A stretch of DNA of 64,000 nucleotides, from positions 62,001-126,000 of the forward strand of contig NZ_FQXD01000006.1 in NCBI RefSeq assembly GCF_900129865.1. Reading direction: 5' to 3'. Both the position numbers and the translations under genes were made by a program. The notes below the pieces were generated by a model that was not told the DNA's origin, searched no databases, and saw only the letters and a program-made list of their open reading frames with translations. The stretch is from Virgibacillus chiguensis (GTDB taxonomy: Bacteria; Bacillota; Bacilli; Bacillales; Amphibacillaceae). Shown here piece after piece: positions 26,591 to 36,279 of this stretch (positions are counted from its first letter, which is position 1; the number at the start of each line of letters is the position of its first letter).

Positions 26591-27337
26591 TCATTGTTCC
26601 CAGTTTAAAGTTTCGAGAAACTGATAAATATCCTCAAAAACTTGCTCTTTTTCTTTTCCCATTGTAATAACGTGTCCTGACTCTTCATACCACTTGATCG
26701 TTTTATGCTCTGCTTCTACATTTTCATAAATATAGTTTGCACTGTCCGTATTAATCATTTGATCCTTTCTAGCTTGAACGACCATTGTTGGCGTATAAAT
26801 CGTATCTACTTCATTTTTCACTTCAGTAATAAATGCACCTAATTGTTTAAATAGCGGTTTAGAATTTGTTAATAACGTATCTAATTCTTGTTCTATCACA
26901 TGATCATCTTTACGTTCCAGCTGTTTATATTCTTTGGCAAATAGTCGAAACCCTTTTGTTAATTGCGTTTCATTATCAAAAAACATAGGTGAACACATTG
27001 GAATAACAGCCTTTGTTTGTTCTGTGTATGCTAATTTCAAGCCTAGTACCCCACCTAATGATAAGCCAGAAACAGCAATTTCTCTATACCCCAAATCTTT
27101 TAAATGCTGGTATGCTTCTAACACATCCTCCCACCACTCGTCTGGTGTCGATTGAATTAAGTCTTCAGGCGGTAACCCATGCCCTCTGTAGATAGGTGCA
27201 TGACTAGTATACCCGCGTTTTTCTAAATATCGCCCTAACATACGGACGTCTGCAGAATGTCCAGTAAATCCATGTAATAATAATACGGCGCGTGGCCCTG
27301 CTTCAAAAGTAAAGGGTTGAGGTTGTTTTATTTTCAT
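26591..27337 (-). CDS. est: Carboxylesterase (Est30-like alpha/beta hydrolase)
   Basis: A 248-aa alpha/beta hydrolase: oxyanion segment LLLHGFTGHSAD, nucleophile S93 in VSGLSLGG, catalytic Asp in VQARKDQMI and His in ESGHVI. Matches the thermostable Est30/YvaK carboxylesterases that cleave short acyl esters. RBS AAAGGAGTT. Located between secG and rnr as in other Bacilli; physiological substrate unknown. Confidence 0.93.
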   Translation of the reverse strand: MKIKQPQPFTFEAGPRAVLLLHGFTGHSADVRMLGRYLEKRGYTSHAPIYRGHGLPPEDLIQSTPDEWWEDVLEAYQHLKDLGYREIAVSGLSLGGVLGLKLAYTEQTKAVIPMCSPMFFDNETQLTKGFRLFAKEYKQLERKDDHVIEQELDTLLTNSKPLFKQLGAFITEVKNEVDTIYTPTMVVQARKDQMINTDSANYIYENVEAEHKTIKWYEESGHVITMGKEKEQVFEDIYQFLETLNWEQ

Positions 27338-27520
27338 GATTGATAACTCCTTTTCCTGCTTTATTACAATTACCTATTTTCGTTTATTGTAAACTCCTTA
27401 TTGAAACAAGTTACCCCTTTTTAGTAACCTTGCAGTTTAATATACTATTTCATCAACGAGAACTGCATATTTTATTTTAATCAAATTAGAACCCTTTTAA
27501 CAAAACTTCTGCCTTTTATT

Positions 27521-27758
27521 AGAAAAAATTGGCTTGCCGCCAAGTCTCATAGCGGAAGCCTTATACTATAATTAATAATAATTTTTATGCTTCCCTATAG
27601 TGGAACAAAGGTGCAAGGTTAGCAACATAGCGAGTGGAACAAATCAACCGAGATAAAGGAATCACCTTGGGTGACAAACCGATGATAACTCAGCTTAGGG
27701 AGATTCGTGAAGTTGCCTAGTTGCTGAGCGCTTGAACTAGACGTGGTTACTCGGTTAA
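27521..27758. repeat. Dispersed long repeat, copy 3 (forward), joined to a short hairpin repeat
   Basis: Begins with the short hairpin (TTGGCTTGCCGCCAA, then CATAGCGGAAGC), then CTTCCCTATAGTGGAACAAA, GGTTAGCAACATAGCGAGTG, AGGAATCACC, CCGATGATAACTCA, GTTGCCTAGTTGCTGAGCGC and AGACGTGGTTAC. It shows that the short and long repeats can form one composite unit. Confidence 0.8.
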
Positions 27759-27786
27759 TTCTTCATTCTATACTTTCTTACTTTTC

Positions 27787-27840
27787 AGTAAAACTCGACT
27801 ATCGCCAGCGTCTTTATGACGATAGGAAGACTTCATTTTT
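27787..27840 (+). repeat. Short hairpin repeat
   Basis: AAAACTCGACTATCGCCAGCG then TCTTTATGACGATAGG: here the outer hairpin CTATCG/CGATAG dominates. Only 30 bases past the composite copy. Confidence 0.55.
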
Positions 27841-27942
27841 CTGAAAAACACAAGAAACCAGCATGGTTCGCATTTCGAACCACCATCTATTATGAAAACA
27901 ATAAATTTCGCAACATGAGCCATAAGACTTTCTAATAATAGA

Positions 27943-27980
27943 ATAAAACCCTTACCTGCCAGGTTAGAAGCGGTAAGGGT
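27943..27980 (-). terminator. Terminator of secG
   Basis: Minus-strand perfect stem ACCCTTACC/GGTAAGGGT with a 15-base loop, followed by TTTATT. Confidence 0.85.
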
Positions 27981-27992
27981 CTAAAATATCAT

Positions 27993-28226
27993 TTATTGTA
28001 ATACATAGGCACTTAAAAATGCTAATACAAAGAAAATGACCGCTGTGACAATTGTTCCTCGATGTAATACAAGATCAATTCCCCTTGCCTTCTGTTTACC
28101 GAACAACTGCTCAGCACCTCCAGAAATAGCACCTGATAAACCTTCACTTTTTCCAGATTGTAGCAGAACTAATATAATCATTATAAGTCCGTCAATAACT
28201 AACAATACATTAACTATTCCAAGCAT
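27993..28226 (-). CDS. secG: Preprotein translocase subunit SecG
   Basis: A 77-aa protein with two membrane segments (about 3-22 and 55-76) joined by the Gly-rich loop [15 protein letters not shown], the SecG signature. Part of the SecYEG channel. RBS GGAGG 11 bases upstream. Start of the secG-est-rnr-smpB-ssrA block. Confidence 0.95.
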   Translation of the reverse strand: MLGIVNVLLVIDGLIMIILVLLQSGKSEGLSGAISGGAEQLFGKQKARGIDLVLHRGTIVTAVIFFVLAFLSAYVLQ

Positions 28227-28421
28227 AACTCATTATACCTCCTGTAACAGATAAGCAAGCACGTCGTACACTTTTTCCGAATTTACAAGTATGCTTTTAG
28301 AGCATACGTAGACTTACGTATAACTTTAGCACAGTTATAGGAAATATAGCAAGCCTTTTTAAGTAGACGAAAAAGAAATCTACAATTATGATAGGAAATA
28401 AGAAATGGAGGCTGATGTCTT

Positions 28422-29336
28422 ATGAAACAGCAAACTTTTTGGTACCAAACTGATGATCATACAAACGTATTTATAAAAAAATGGGAGCCCGCTTTTCCTG
28501 CGAAAGGGGTTATTCAAATTGCTCATGGCATGATGGAGCATATAGAAAGATATCATGATTTTGCTACTTATTTAACGTCTCAAGGGTTTATCGTTTATGG
28601 AAATGATCATAGAGGACACGGAAAAACTGGTGAAAAACAAGGCATGCTTGGTTATTTCGCTGAAACAGATGGCTTTTACAAAGCGGTTCATGATCTGCGC
28701 CAAGTATCGGAACTTATTCAGACTGCTCACCCATCATTACCTTTATTCTTATTCGGACATAGCATGGGATCTTTTTTTGTCCGTTCTTATATCCAGTCTT
28801 ATAGTAATTCCATTTCTGGAGCTATTCTTTCTGGAACTGGATATTATCCTACAACTCAATTAATAGCCGGTCAACGTCTAGCATCTCTCCTTCCGCCGAA
28901 AGAAAAAGCCGTTTGGATGAATAAGCTTGTCTTTGGTTCGTTTAATAAAAAAGTAGGTCACGCTCCTACTGGATTTGAATGGTTAACGCGGTCAACAGAA
29001 GCAATTGAGGAGTATATCAAAGATCCGTACACTGGATTTATTCCAACCGGACAATTTTTTTACGATTTATTTACCGGTTTGCGAAGTATTCATAACCCGA
29101 ACAGTTATCTACAAATACGACGCGATCTACCAGTACTATTGATTAGCGGCGATCATGATCCAGTTGGAAATTACGCAAAAGGTGTTTGGAAGACAGCTGA
29201 ATTTTATACCAATTGCGGTTTAACTCAGATTGTAACAATGCTGTTTGCTAACGCGAGACATGAGCTAATTCATGAATGGAATAAACAGGAAGTATATGAA
29301 GTGATTATGCAGTGGACGAAGAAAGCGATTGCTTAA
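28422..29336 (+). CDS. Alpha/beta hydrolase, monoacylglycerol lipase/lysophospholipase-like
   Basis: A 304-aa protein of the Hydrolase_4 family: HGMMEHIERYHDFA, GNDHRGHGKTG, nucleophile Ser in FGHSMGSFF, Asp in SGDHDPVG and His in NARHELIHE. Such enzymes split lysophospholipids or monoglycerides at the membrane. RBS TGGAGGCTGATG. Single gene, divergent from secG. Confidence 0.9.
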   Translation: MKQQTFWYQTDDHTNVFIKKWEPAFPAKGVIQIAHGMMEHIERYHDFATYLTSQGFIVYGNDHRGHGKTGEKQGMLGYFAETDGFYKAVHDLRQVSELIQTAHPSLPLFLFGHSMGSFFVRSYIQSYSNSISGAILSGTGYYPTTQLIAGQRLASLLPPKEKAVWMNKLVFGSFNKKVGHAPTGFEWLTRSTEAIEEYIKDPYTGFIPTGQFFYDLFTGLRSIHNPNSYLQIRRDLPVLLISGDHDPVGNYAKGVWKTAEFYTNCGLTQIVTMLFANARHELIHEWNKQEVYEVIMQWTKKAIA

Positions 29337-29584
29337 AACGTTATTTATAAAAGTTTTGCTCATGAACACTTTTATAGCCTTTAAACTTACTTTGTTTACA
29401 CTCCTGAACATTGTCATGTATCTTAATTAGACTGGATAAAAATACATGATGTGGAAATAATACACATAATTCACCACTTTTTGCGCTTGTTTTCGACAAA
29501 GTTTTTAAAATCTCTTTTAATTGCTTGTACGTTCCTACACAAGCAGTTAAAATAGATATGATTGATACAAAGAAAGGTTGGAAA

Positions 29585-31303
29585 ATGATTATGGCTAACA
29601 TTCAAGGAATTGCTGCATCTTCAGGTATCGCTATTGCCAAAGCATACCTATTAGAAACTCCAGACTTATCATTTGAAAAAATCACGACAGCTACCCCACA
29701 CGTGGAAATAGAACGACTTGACAAAGCACTTGAGATTTCCAAGCAAGAATTAGAGCAAATTAAAGCTCATACGAAAGAAAATATTGGTGATGAACATGCG
29801 GAAATTTTTTCTGCTCATTTGTTAGTACTTAGTGACCCTGAATTGATTAATCCTATGAAGAATAAAATGAATGAAGAAAATGTAAACGCAGAAGCTGCGC
29901 TAGATGAAGTTGCTACCATGTTTATCGACATGTTCAAAAATATGGACAATGATTATATGCGAGAAAGAGCAGCAGATATATATGATGTAACGAAACGTGT
30001 TAAAGCCCATCTATTAGGGGTCACTTTCCCAGACCCTGCATTGATTGATGAAGAAGTAATTGTAATCGCAAAAGACTTAACACCATCCGATACTGCGCAA
30101 TTAAACAGAGATTTCGTTAAAGGTTTTGCGACAGATATTGGTGGCCGTACATCGCACTCAGCTATTATGGCAAGATCGCTTGAGATCCCAGCAGTTGTTG
30201 GTACAAAAGAAGTGACAAACACCATCCAAAAAGATGATTTAATTATCGTTGATGGTAATGAAGGGGTTGTAATTGTTAACCCAACGGAAGAAATAGTCGC
30301 AACTTATGAGAAAAAGCAAGAAGAATTTGCCAAGCAAAAACAAGAATGGGCAAAACTAAAAAACGAACCTACATTAGCTGCTGATGGCGAACAAGTAGAA
30401 CTAGCTGCAAATATTGGTACACCAGATGACGTACTAGGCGTTTTAGACAATGGCGGGGAAGGTGTCGGCTTATACCGTACAGAGTTTTTATATATGGGTA
30501 AGAGTCAGCTCCCAACAGAAGAAGAACAGTTCACGGCATATAAATCCGTGCTTGAGCAAATGGAAGGAAAACCTGTTGTTGTTCGTACTTTAGATATTGG
30601 TGGGGACAAAGAGTTAAATTACTTAGATCTTCCTAAAGAATTAAATCCATTTCTAGGTTTCCGTGCTATTCGTTTTTGCCTAGATAATGAGCATGTGTTC
30701 CGACCACAATTACGTGCATTACTACGGGCTAGTGTTTATGGAAATCTAAAAATTATGTTCCCAATGATCGCTACGTTGGAAGAGTTTCGCCAAGCAAAAG
30801 CCATTCTAATGGATGAAAAAGAGGCTCTTTTAAAAGAAGGAAAAGAAGTATCTGATCATATTGAAATAGGGATCATGGTAGAAATCCCTTCAACTGCGGT
30901 TATTGCAAAACAATTTGCAAAAGAGGTAGACTTCTTCAGTATCGGTACAAACGACCTGATCCAATATACGATGGCCGCAGACCGAATGAACGAACAAGTT
31001 TCCTACTTATACCAACCATACCACCCAGCCATTTTAAATTTGGTAAACAATGTTATTGAAGCTGCTCACAGTGAAGATAAATGGGTAGGCATGTGTGGAG
31101 AAATGGCAGGAGATGCTATTGCGATTCCTATTCTACTCGGTCTTGGTTTAGATGAATTCAGTATGAGCGCTACATCTATTTTACCTGCACGTACACAAAT
31201 ACGTGACCTAGATAAAGGAAAGTTAGCATCCTATAAGGACGAACTTCTTTCTATGAGCACTGCTGAAGAAGTGGTCCAATTTATTAAAGAAAAAACAGAA
31301 TAA
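29585..31303 (+). CDS. ptsI: Phosphoenolpyruvate-protein phosphotransferase (PTS enzyme I)
   Basis: A 572-aa enzyme that passes phosphate from PEP to HPr: phospho-His in [13 protein letters not shown] (about residue 190), PEP-binding LYRTEFLYM and [16 protein letters not shown], active Cys in GMCGEMAGD. Start ATG 29585 is set by GAAAGG 7 bases upstream and gives the standard length. HPr (ptsH) is not upstream; the only HPr-like gene in the window is crh, which lacks the His. So ptsI is transcribed alone here. Confidence 0.97.
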   Translation: MIMANIQGIAASSGIAIAKAYLLETPDLSFEKITTATPHVEIERLDKALEISKQELEQIKAHTKENIGDEHAEIFSAHLLVLSDPELINPMKNKMNEENVNAEAALDEVATMFIDMFKNMDNDYMRERAADIYDVTKRVKAHLLGVTFPDPALIDEEVIVIAKDLTPSDTAQLNRDFVKGFATDIGGRTSHSAIMARSLEIPAVVGTKEVTNTIQKDDLIIVDGNEGVVIVNPTEEIVATYEKKQEEFAKQKQEWAKLKNEPTLAADGEQVELAANIGTPDDVLGVLDNGGEGVGLYRTEFLYMGKSQLPTEEEQFTAYKSVLEQMEGKPVVVRTLDIGGDKELNYLDLPKELNPFLGFRAIRFCLDNEHVFRPQLRALLRASVYGNLKIMFPMIATLEEFRQAKAILMDEKEALLKEGKEVSDHIEIGIMVEIPSTAVIAKQFAKEVDFFSIGTNDLIQYTMAADRMNEQVSYLYQPYHPAILNLVNNVIEAAHSEDKWVGMCGEMAGDAIAIPILLGLGLDEFSMSATSILPARTQIRDLDKGKLASYKDELLSMSTAEEVVQFIKEKTE

Positions 31304-31308
31304 GTTAG

Positions 31309-31344
31309 ATAAAACCGCAGGACGCTTTCGTTTTGCGGTTTTAT
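31309..31344 (+). terminator. Terminator of ptsI
   Basis: AAAACCGCA/TGCGGTTTT stem with a 14-base loop; the T-rich arm itself provides the U-tract. Confidence 0.85.
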
Positions 31345-31688
31345 ACTACTATTTTAATATGTCTTTTGTCATCGTACAATTGCATATGCGTTTTCGTTTT
31401 TCTTCATTCCCTCTCCCTGCAGGTCTACAGTAGTATACAGGGTTAACTTAAGAAACACTATTCGCATCTTGTATTATTCATGCTAACAGCCTACGTAGTA
31501 CTTTTCATCCGCTCTTCTCCCCTAAGTGAAGAAAATTTTTTAGTAGGACCGATGTTATTACATTTTCCCCCCTCATTCTAGTTGCTTATAACTAACGACT
31601 ATTCCTTTACGTTGGGAATTAGGAAGATATTTTATGTGATCTAAGATCTTATTAGTCTGTTTTTCTCATTCAAGAAAAATTGTTTTGT
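31345..31688. other. Intergenic region with no recognised feature
   Basis: 344 bases between convergent genes ptsI and the TatD-like gene. No open frame, repeat copy or convincing hairpin was seen. Confidence 0.4.
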
Positions 31689-32468
31689 TTAAAACAGCGA
31701 GAAAAAATAACTTGCATTCGCGTATAATTGCTTATATACAACTTCTAATGGTGCTGCTTTCAGTTGTGACATTTTATGTACTGCTCGATGAATCATAGTC
31801 GGTTCTGTCATTTCGCCTGCGAACGGCCCTTCAAAAGGCCACGGCCCATCTGTTTCCACCATCATATGCGTTAAGGGGTACCTTCGTACAAGCTGTTGGA
31901 TCTCTTTTTCATAGCAAACATCTGGCGTAATCGATATTAAATATTCATTTTCTATCATCCGTTCTACGGTCCGTTTACTGCCTTTGAACCAATGAAAATG
32001 TGCTTTTTGAATAGAATGCTTCTCTAATAGATCACATACGACATCTGCATCTTCATAAACGGCATGCAAACTAATTGGTAGGTCAAGTCGCTTGGCTAGC
32101 TTTATAAATGCCTCTAGGACTTTGATATAAGCTTCTAATTTTAACTCTGGATCTTCTTGCCGTTTATAATATGGTAAACCAACCTCACCAATAGCGACTG
32201 CTTCATAATGGTGCTTTTCGATATACAGCAACAAATCTGCCAGATCTTCCTCTGTTGGAAGAGTTTGCTCAGGATGAAAACCAAACGCAGGCTTCACCCT
32301 TTCAAATTGTTTGTGTAAATCAAGATTCATTTTACAAGATGGTAAGTCATAGGACACGCTAACCATTGCTTCTAGTTTCGTTCGCTCTGTTTGCTGGAGG
32401 ATTTGTTGTCGTTCCTTTTGTTTATACATGTCTAGATGGATATGTGCATCGATAATAGCTACATTCAT
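31689..32468 (-). CDS. TatD family metal-dependent hydrolase in the thiamine operon
   Basis: A 259-aa amidohydrolase-fold protein: DAHIHLDMY metal site at the N-terminus, IGEVGLPYY, SLHAVYED, HWFKGS and VETDGPWPF. TatD homologues act as nucleases or amidohydrolases. It is the last gene of the TPP-riboswitch operon, 2 bases after the ATPase gene, so a role in processing thiamine-degradation products is plausible but inferred only from position. Confidence 0.85.
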   Translation of the reverse strand: MNVAIIDAHIHLDMYKQKERQQILQQTERTKLEAMVSVSYDLPSCKMNLDLHKQFERVKPAFGFHPEQTLPTEEDLADLLLYIEKHHYEAVAIGEVGLPYYKRQEDPELKLEAYIKVLEAFIKLAKRLDLPISLHAVYEDADVVCDLLEKHSIQKAHFHWFKGSKRTVERMIENEYLISITPDVCYEKEIQQLVRRYPLTHMMVETDGPWPFEGPFAGEMTEPTMIHRAVHKMSQLKAAPLEVVYKQLYANASYFFSLF

Positions 32469-32470
32469 GC

Positions 32471-33205
32471 TTACTCCCTCAATTCATAATAAAGCTGTTT
32501 TTTATAATCTAAAAAAGATTTGCTTAACACAAGTTCCTCTTCACGTGGTCTCTCAAAGGGGATAACAAGCTCCCTTTGAATCCTTGCTGGTTTATTTGAC
32601 AATACAAGAATTCGATCGGATAAAAATAATGCTTCTTCAATATTATGGGTAACAAACAAAACGGATCTTCGATGTTTTTCCCATATAGATAGTAACCACT
32701 TTTGCATTTCCGCTCTCGTAAATTCATCCAAAGCAGAAAAAGGTTCATCTAAACAAATCATCGATTGTGGACTCTTCATACTACGAAGAAAAGAAACACG
32801 CTGTTTCATGCCTCCTGACAATTCATGCGGGTATGCTTGCTCGTAACCTTGTAACCCAGCTTTGGCAATCATTTCCCGTGCTTCTTCTTCATCTGTCTTG
32901 CCAAGAACAATTTCTTCCCCAAGCAAAACATTTTGTAAAACCGTTCGCCATGGAAAAAGCGAAGCGTTCTGTGGCATATAGCTAATATTTCCACGTAATC
33001 CCGAAATATCCTGTCCATTTAAATAAATAGCACCTGTATCTGGAGCGGTAATGCCACCAATTATATTAAATAATGTACTCTTCCCGCTCCCTGATGGACC
33101 TAATATAGACACAAACTCACCATCTTGAACCGAAAAAGAAAGTTGCTGTAACACTTGCTGATTACCAAACGATTTACTTACATTTTGTACGTCTAATTTC
33201 CCCAT
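32471..33205 (-). CDS. ABC transporter ATPase for a thiamine precursor (ThiZ-like)
   Basis: A 244-aa ATPase of the nitrate/taurine-type group: Walker A GPSGSGKST, signature LSGGMKQRVSFLRS, Walker B MICLDEPFSALD, switch VTHNIEEA. RBS AAGGAGAATGAA. Pairs with the permease upstream and the NMT1-type binding protein, forming a ThiXYZ-like importer that in related bacteria takes up N-formyl-aminopyrimidine for thiamine salvage. Confidence 0.88.
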   Translation of the reverse strand: MGKLDVQNVSKSFGNQQVLQQLSFSVQDGEFVSILGPSGSGKSTLFNIIGGITAPDTGAIYLNGQDISGLRGNISYMPQNASLFPWRTVLQNVLLGEEIVLGKTDEEEAREMIAKAGLQGYEQAYPHELSGGMKQRVSFLRSMKSPQSMICLDEPFSALDEFTRAEMQKWLLSIWEKHRRSVLFVTHNIEEALFLSDRILVLSNKPARIQRELVIPFERPREEELVLSKSFLDYKKQLYYELRE

Positions 33206-33249
33206 TTCATTCTCCTTCTTCCATATCGCAATGAAAAACTATAGCGTTA

Positions 33250-34014
33250 TTATTCATCTTCTTGAGCAGGCGCTTTTACCACTTTTCGTTCTACAAAAGA
33301 AAGCAGTCCAAAAAACAGTAAACTTAACGTGACAATAAACAAAATCGCAACAAATACGCGATCCGTTCGAAACGATGAGGAAGCAAGTGTCATATAATAA
33401 CCAATTCCCTCACTCGCACCAAGCCATTCGGAAATAACTGCCCCCATTACACTATAAGTAGCTGCGATTTTCAAGCCACTGAATAGGGATGGTAAGGCAT
33501 GTGGCCATTCTAATTTGAAGAAGATTTGCCGTTTATTGGCACCAGCCATTAGCATATAATGATGTAATTCACGACTTGTTTGTCGAAACCCACCCAAAGT
33601 AGCTATCGTGATTGGAAAAAAACAGACGAGTGTAATCACAATTAATTTAGGTAATATGCCAAAGCCGAACCAAACAACGAGTAATGGAGCTAAAATAATG
33701 ATTGGAATATTTTGTGAAATTATTAATAATGGATAGATCGCCTCTCGTAAAACTGGCACTAAATGTAAACAAATAGCAACTAGGATTCCAACACTACTGC
33801 CAATAACAAATCCTATCACAGATAGTTGAATGGTTGCCCAGAGATGATGATTGTAATCGCTCCAGCCAATGATGGTTTCTTGCCCAATAGATGTAGGGGG
33901 AGGCAAGATCCATTCCGGAACCTCAAATAGCTTACTTGCTGTCTCCCAAATGATAATCAAAAGGATGAGGACCAAAGCTGGCCGCCATCCTCTTCTCAAT
34001 ACATTCCTATCCAT
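33250..34014 (-). CDS. ABC transporter permease for a thiamine precursor (ThiX-like)
   Basis: A 254-aa BPD_transp_1 permease with six membrane segments and the EAA loop HYMLMAGANKRQIFFKLEWP. The start is ATG at 34014, in a TAATG overlap with the stop of the upstream gene and preceded by GGAGAAAT; a longer frame to 34098 would lie inside that gene. Operon partner of the ATPase and binding protein. Confidence 0.88.
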   Translation of the reverse strand: MDRNVLRRGWRPALVLILLIIIWETASKLFEVPEWILPPPTSIGQETIIGWSDYNHHLWATIQLSVIGFVIGSSVGILVAICLHLVPVLREAIYPLLIISQNIPIIILAPLLVVWFGFGILPKLIVITLVCFFPITIATLGGFRQTSRELHHYMLMAGANKRQIFFKLEWPHALPSLFSGLKIAATYSVMGAVISEWLGASEGIGYYMTLASSSFRTDRVFVAILFIVTLSLLFFGLLSFVERKVVKAPAQEDE

Positions 34015-34304
34015 TACCGATATTTCTCCGTTAACGTATCCATCGAAGCCCCTGATGGCTGGAAAAATATCTTCACTTGCGAAATAACGCTTGGACAACC
34101 TAATTCTTCCATCCGCTGGTTCATTTTCTCCACAATCTCAAGCAAGTTGGATAATTCCCCTTCCATCGTCGTTTCCAAAGGGCTTACATGATAAGGAACC
34201 CCAGAAGCATCAATAATTGCAATCGCTTCATCTACATAAGGAATTACATCTTCCCCGTTTTTCGTTTTTGGTATAATTTGTACACTTACAAGTGCATTAG
34301 CCAT
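34014..34304 (-). CDS. MTH1187/YqgV-like thiamine-binding protein
   Basis: A 96-aa ferredoxin-like-fold protein (VSVQIIPKTKNGEDVIPYVD, VSPLETTMEGEL) of the family annotated as thiamine-binding proteins, found inside thiamine-precursor transporter operons. Cytoplasmic, no signal peptide. RBS GGAGGAGACGTC. Overlaps the permease gene. Confidence 0.85.
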   Translation of the reverse strand: MANALVSVQIIPKTKNGEDVIPYVDEAIAIIDASGVPYHVSPLETTMEGELSNLLEIVEKMNQRMEELGCPSVISQVKIFFQPSGASMDTLTEKYR

Positions 34305-34400
34305 GACGTCTCCTCCGTTACTTCTGTTTTGAATCTAAGTGTTCGCCACAAAATAATGTGACGTTTGCTCATTTATTGTTTAACGAATCCTTGCTCTTGC

Positions 34401-35402
34401 TTAGTTGTTTGGTAAAAATTCATTCGTAAACGCTTTTTCACTGTCAAGAGGCTTATCCAGTAAATCATTGTCATACATCCAGGTCGAATAATTTTCCCAT
34501 ACTTCTAGTTTTTGTTCGCCCCATCTAGCTGCATCATCTTGATACTTATCCGCTAACCATTTTTGACTTGCCTTTACTAAGTCTGCGTCCAAATCAGGCT
34601 CGGCTTGAATTAAAATCTCGGCCGCTTCATCAGGGTTTTCAATTGCTAGTTCATACCCTTTTGTTACAGCAGCTAAAAATTGCTTAATCGTATCTGGGTC
34701 TTCTTCTATCATCGTTTCATTGGTTGCCAATACTGGCGTATAGTAATCTAATTTTTCCGTATAATCAGTAAGATAAACCATATTGATCTCTTCATTTCGA
34801 AGTTCCGCTTCAATGCCTGTCCAACCATAAAATATCCAAGCAAAATCAATATCACGTTCTACCGCAGTAAAGAAATCGGTATCGCCCATATTAACAATGT
34901 CCACTTTCTCAACGTCAGCATCATCTTGCTTCATCAACGAGCTAATTACTGCTTTTTCAAGGGGGGCACCCCAGCCGCCATACGTTTTTCCTTCGAAGTC
35001 TTTAGGCTCGGTAATATCTTTTTCCTTTGGCGAGGCAAATCCAGACGTATTATGCTGAATAACTGCTGCAATTGATACAATAGGGATATCTTGTACTCTT
35101 GCTTCCGTAATCCCTTCTTGGTAACTTACACCAAAATCAGCCTTACCAGAAGCCACTAATTGATCAGCACCTGCTTCTCCTGGCATCTTAATATCAACAT
35201 CCAATCCTTGCTCTTCAAAGTAGCCTTTTTCCTTCGCTACATAGAGTCCTGTATGATTCGTATTTGGCGTCCAATCAAGCACTACAGAAACTTTTTTTCG
35301 TGCTTTATCTGCTGATTTTTCTTCTTTACCTTGCTCACTGTCATTTGCATTGCATGCTGTTAGTAAAACAATGAGCAAACTAAGCATAATAAATTTTTTC
35401 AA
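34401..35402 (-). CDS. NMT1/THI5-like ABC substrate-binding lipoprotein (ThiY-like)
   Basis: A 333-aa lipoprotein: signal with lipobox LLTAC (acylated Cys about residue 17), then the NMT1 fold (SVVLDWTPNTNHTGLYVAKE, GEAGADQLVASGKADFGVSY). ThiY-type proteins bind formyl-aminopyrimidine produced by thiamine decay. Start TTG after GGAGGAGGAGACAGA. First gene after the TPP riboswitch. Confidence 0.9.
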   Translation of the reverse strand: MKKFIMLSLLIVLLTACNANDSEQGKEEKSADKARKKVSVVLDWTPNTNHTGLYVAKEKGYFEEQGLDVDIKMPGEAGADQLVASGKADFGVSYQEGITEARVQDIPIVSIAAVIQHNTSGFASPKEKDITEPKDFEGKTYGGWGAPLEKAVISSLMKQDDADVEKVDIVNMGDTDFFTAVERDIDFAWIFYGWTGIEAELRNEEINMVYLTDYTEKLDYYTPVLATNETMIEEDPDTIKQFLAAVTKGYELAIENPDEAAEILIQAEPDLDADLVKASQKWLADKYQDDAARWGEQKLEVWENYSTWMYDNDLLDKPLDSEKAFTNEFLPNN

Positions 35403-35596
35403 TCTGTCTCCTCCTCCAGTATAACTACAGCTATGTAAGGTGCAGAGAATAAGGAAAACTTTATTTCACGATCGACTTAGCTTTCCCCTTCATTGATGGA
35501 TAAATGACCTGATTGGGAAGTCTAGCAACAATCCATTCTGTCTTAGATTTGTTGTTGATATTGGATGTTTATCATTTTGAAAAGCACGCATGAGTT

Positions 35597-35637
35597 TAAA
35601 AAAAGCCTTAGGCGATTACGTACACCTAGGGCTTTTT
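35597..35637 (-). terminator. Terminator of the TPP riboswitch
   Basis: Minus-strand AAGCCCTAGGTG...CGCCTAAGGCTT hairpin followed by TTTTT, 32 bases after the aptamer and 195 bases before the first gene. It should form when TPP is bound. Confidence 0.85.
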
Positions 35638-35668
35638 CCACATGCAAATGATACTTTCTTATCGACAT

Positions 35669-35755
35669 GTTCCCTACGCTGGTTTTACCCAGATCAGGTT
35701 CTAAGAGTCCGTATCTTAAGGATACAATCTCAACCAGCAACACTGGTCCCCCTAC
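35669..35755 (-). ncRNA. TPP riboswitch (THI element)
   Basis: The minus strand has the conserved blocks GGGGGACC, GGTTGAGATT, GAACCTGATCTGG, and CCAGCGTAGGGA in order. It controls the thiamine-precursor transport operon (34401 down to 31689). A TATAAT -10 box lies just upstream at 35775-35770. Confidence 0.95.
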
Positions 35756-35964
35756 AACGCTTGTATGCTATTATATAGTTGTCTTTCCATAAGTAACTAT
35801 GCCATATTTGAAGGGATTTAGCAAGTTTTAATAGGTCTTTTTGTGCAAGGAAATAGCATTAACTATGTCTTGTTTCCAAATGTTTTTTATTAAACATATC
35901 CAATAACTGTAACAAATTATAAATACATAAACTTCGGAAAATGAATGTTTATTGAATAAAAAAC

Positions 35965-36004
35965 TTGACATAAAGAATATAATATTTTACATTATGAACA
36001 TAAT
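35965..36004 (+). promoter_or_regulatory. Promoter and candidate operator of the HTH gene
   Basis: TTGACA (35965-35970) with a weak -10 around 35988-35993. A perfect inverted repeat ATTATG-AA-CATAAT (35991-36004) overlaps the -10, a likely autoregulatory operator for the HTH protein encoded downstream. Confidence 0.5.
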
Positions 36005-36075
36005 ACTTTACTAAGTAATATTTTTAATATATCTTTAAGTCCCTTTAATAATTACGACTAAAGAAGGTGGTCATC

Positions 36076-36279
36076 ATGCTTAGCAATAGAATAGCAGTAT
36101 GTAGGGCAGAAAAGAAATGGACACAACAAAGACTAGCTGAAGAAGTAGGTATAAGCCGCCAAACAGTTACAGCTATGGAAAATAAAAAGTATAACCCTTC
36201 ACTCATTTTAGCATTTAAAGTATCAAAAGCTTTAGGTAAACCAATTACAGAAGTTTTTAATTACAAGGAGGAAATTTAA
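36076..36279 (+). CDS. XRE/Cro-CI family HTH regulator
   Basis: A 67-aa protein consisting only of a helix-turn-helix (QQRLAEEVGISRQTVTAMEN), the short type found beside small membrane proteins. Start ATG 36076 chosen from AAGAAGGTGG just upstream; a 3-codon longer GTG reading overlaps that site. Its stop is followed directly by the RBS and start of the next gene, so the two form an operon. Confidence 0.9.
   Translation: MLSNRIAVCRAEKKWTQQRLAEEVGISRQTVTAMENKKYNPSLILAFKVSKALGKPITEVFNYKEEI

Noticed and set aside
23600-28226. Integrated element at ssrA
   Set aside because: No integrase or foreign genes flank ssrA; the neighbours are the standard smpB-rnr-est-secG block.
29341-29601. 86-codon minus-strand frame in the ptsI leader
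   Set aside because: No ribosome site, start would lie inside the ptsI coding region, and no family was recognised; it more likely overlaps the ptsI promoter.
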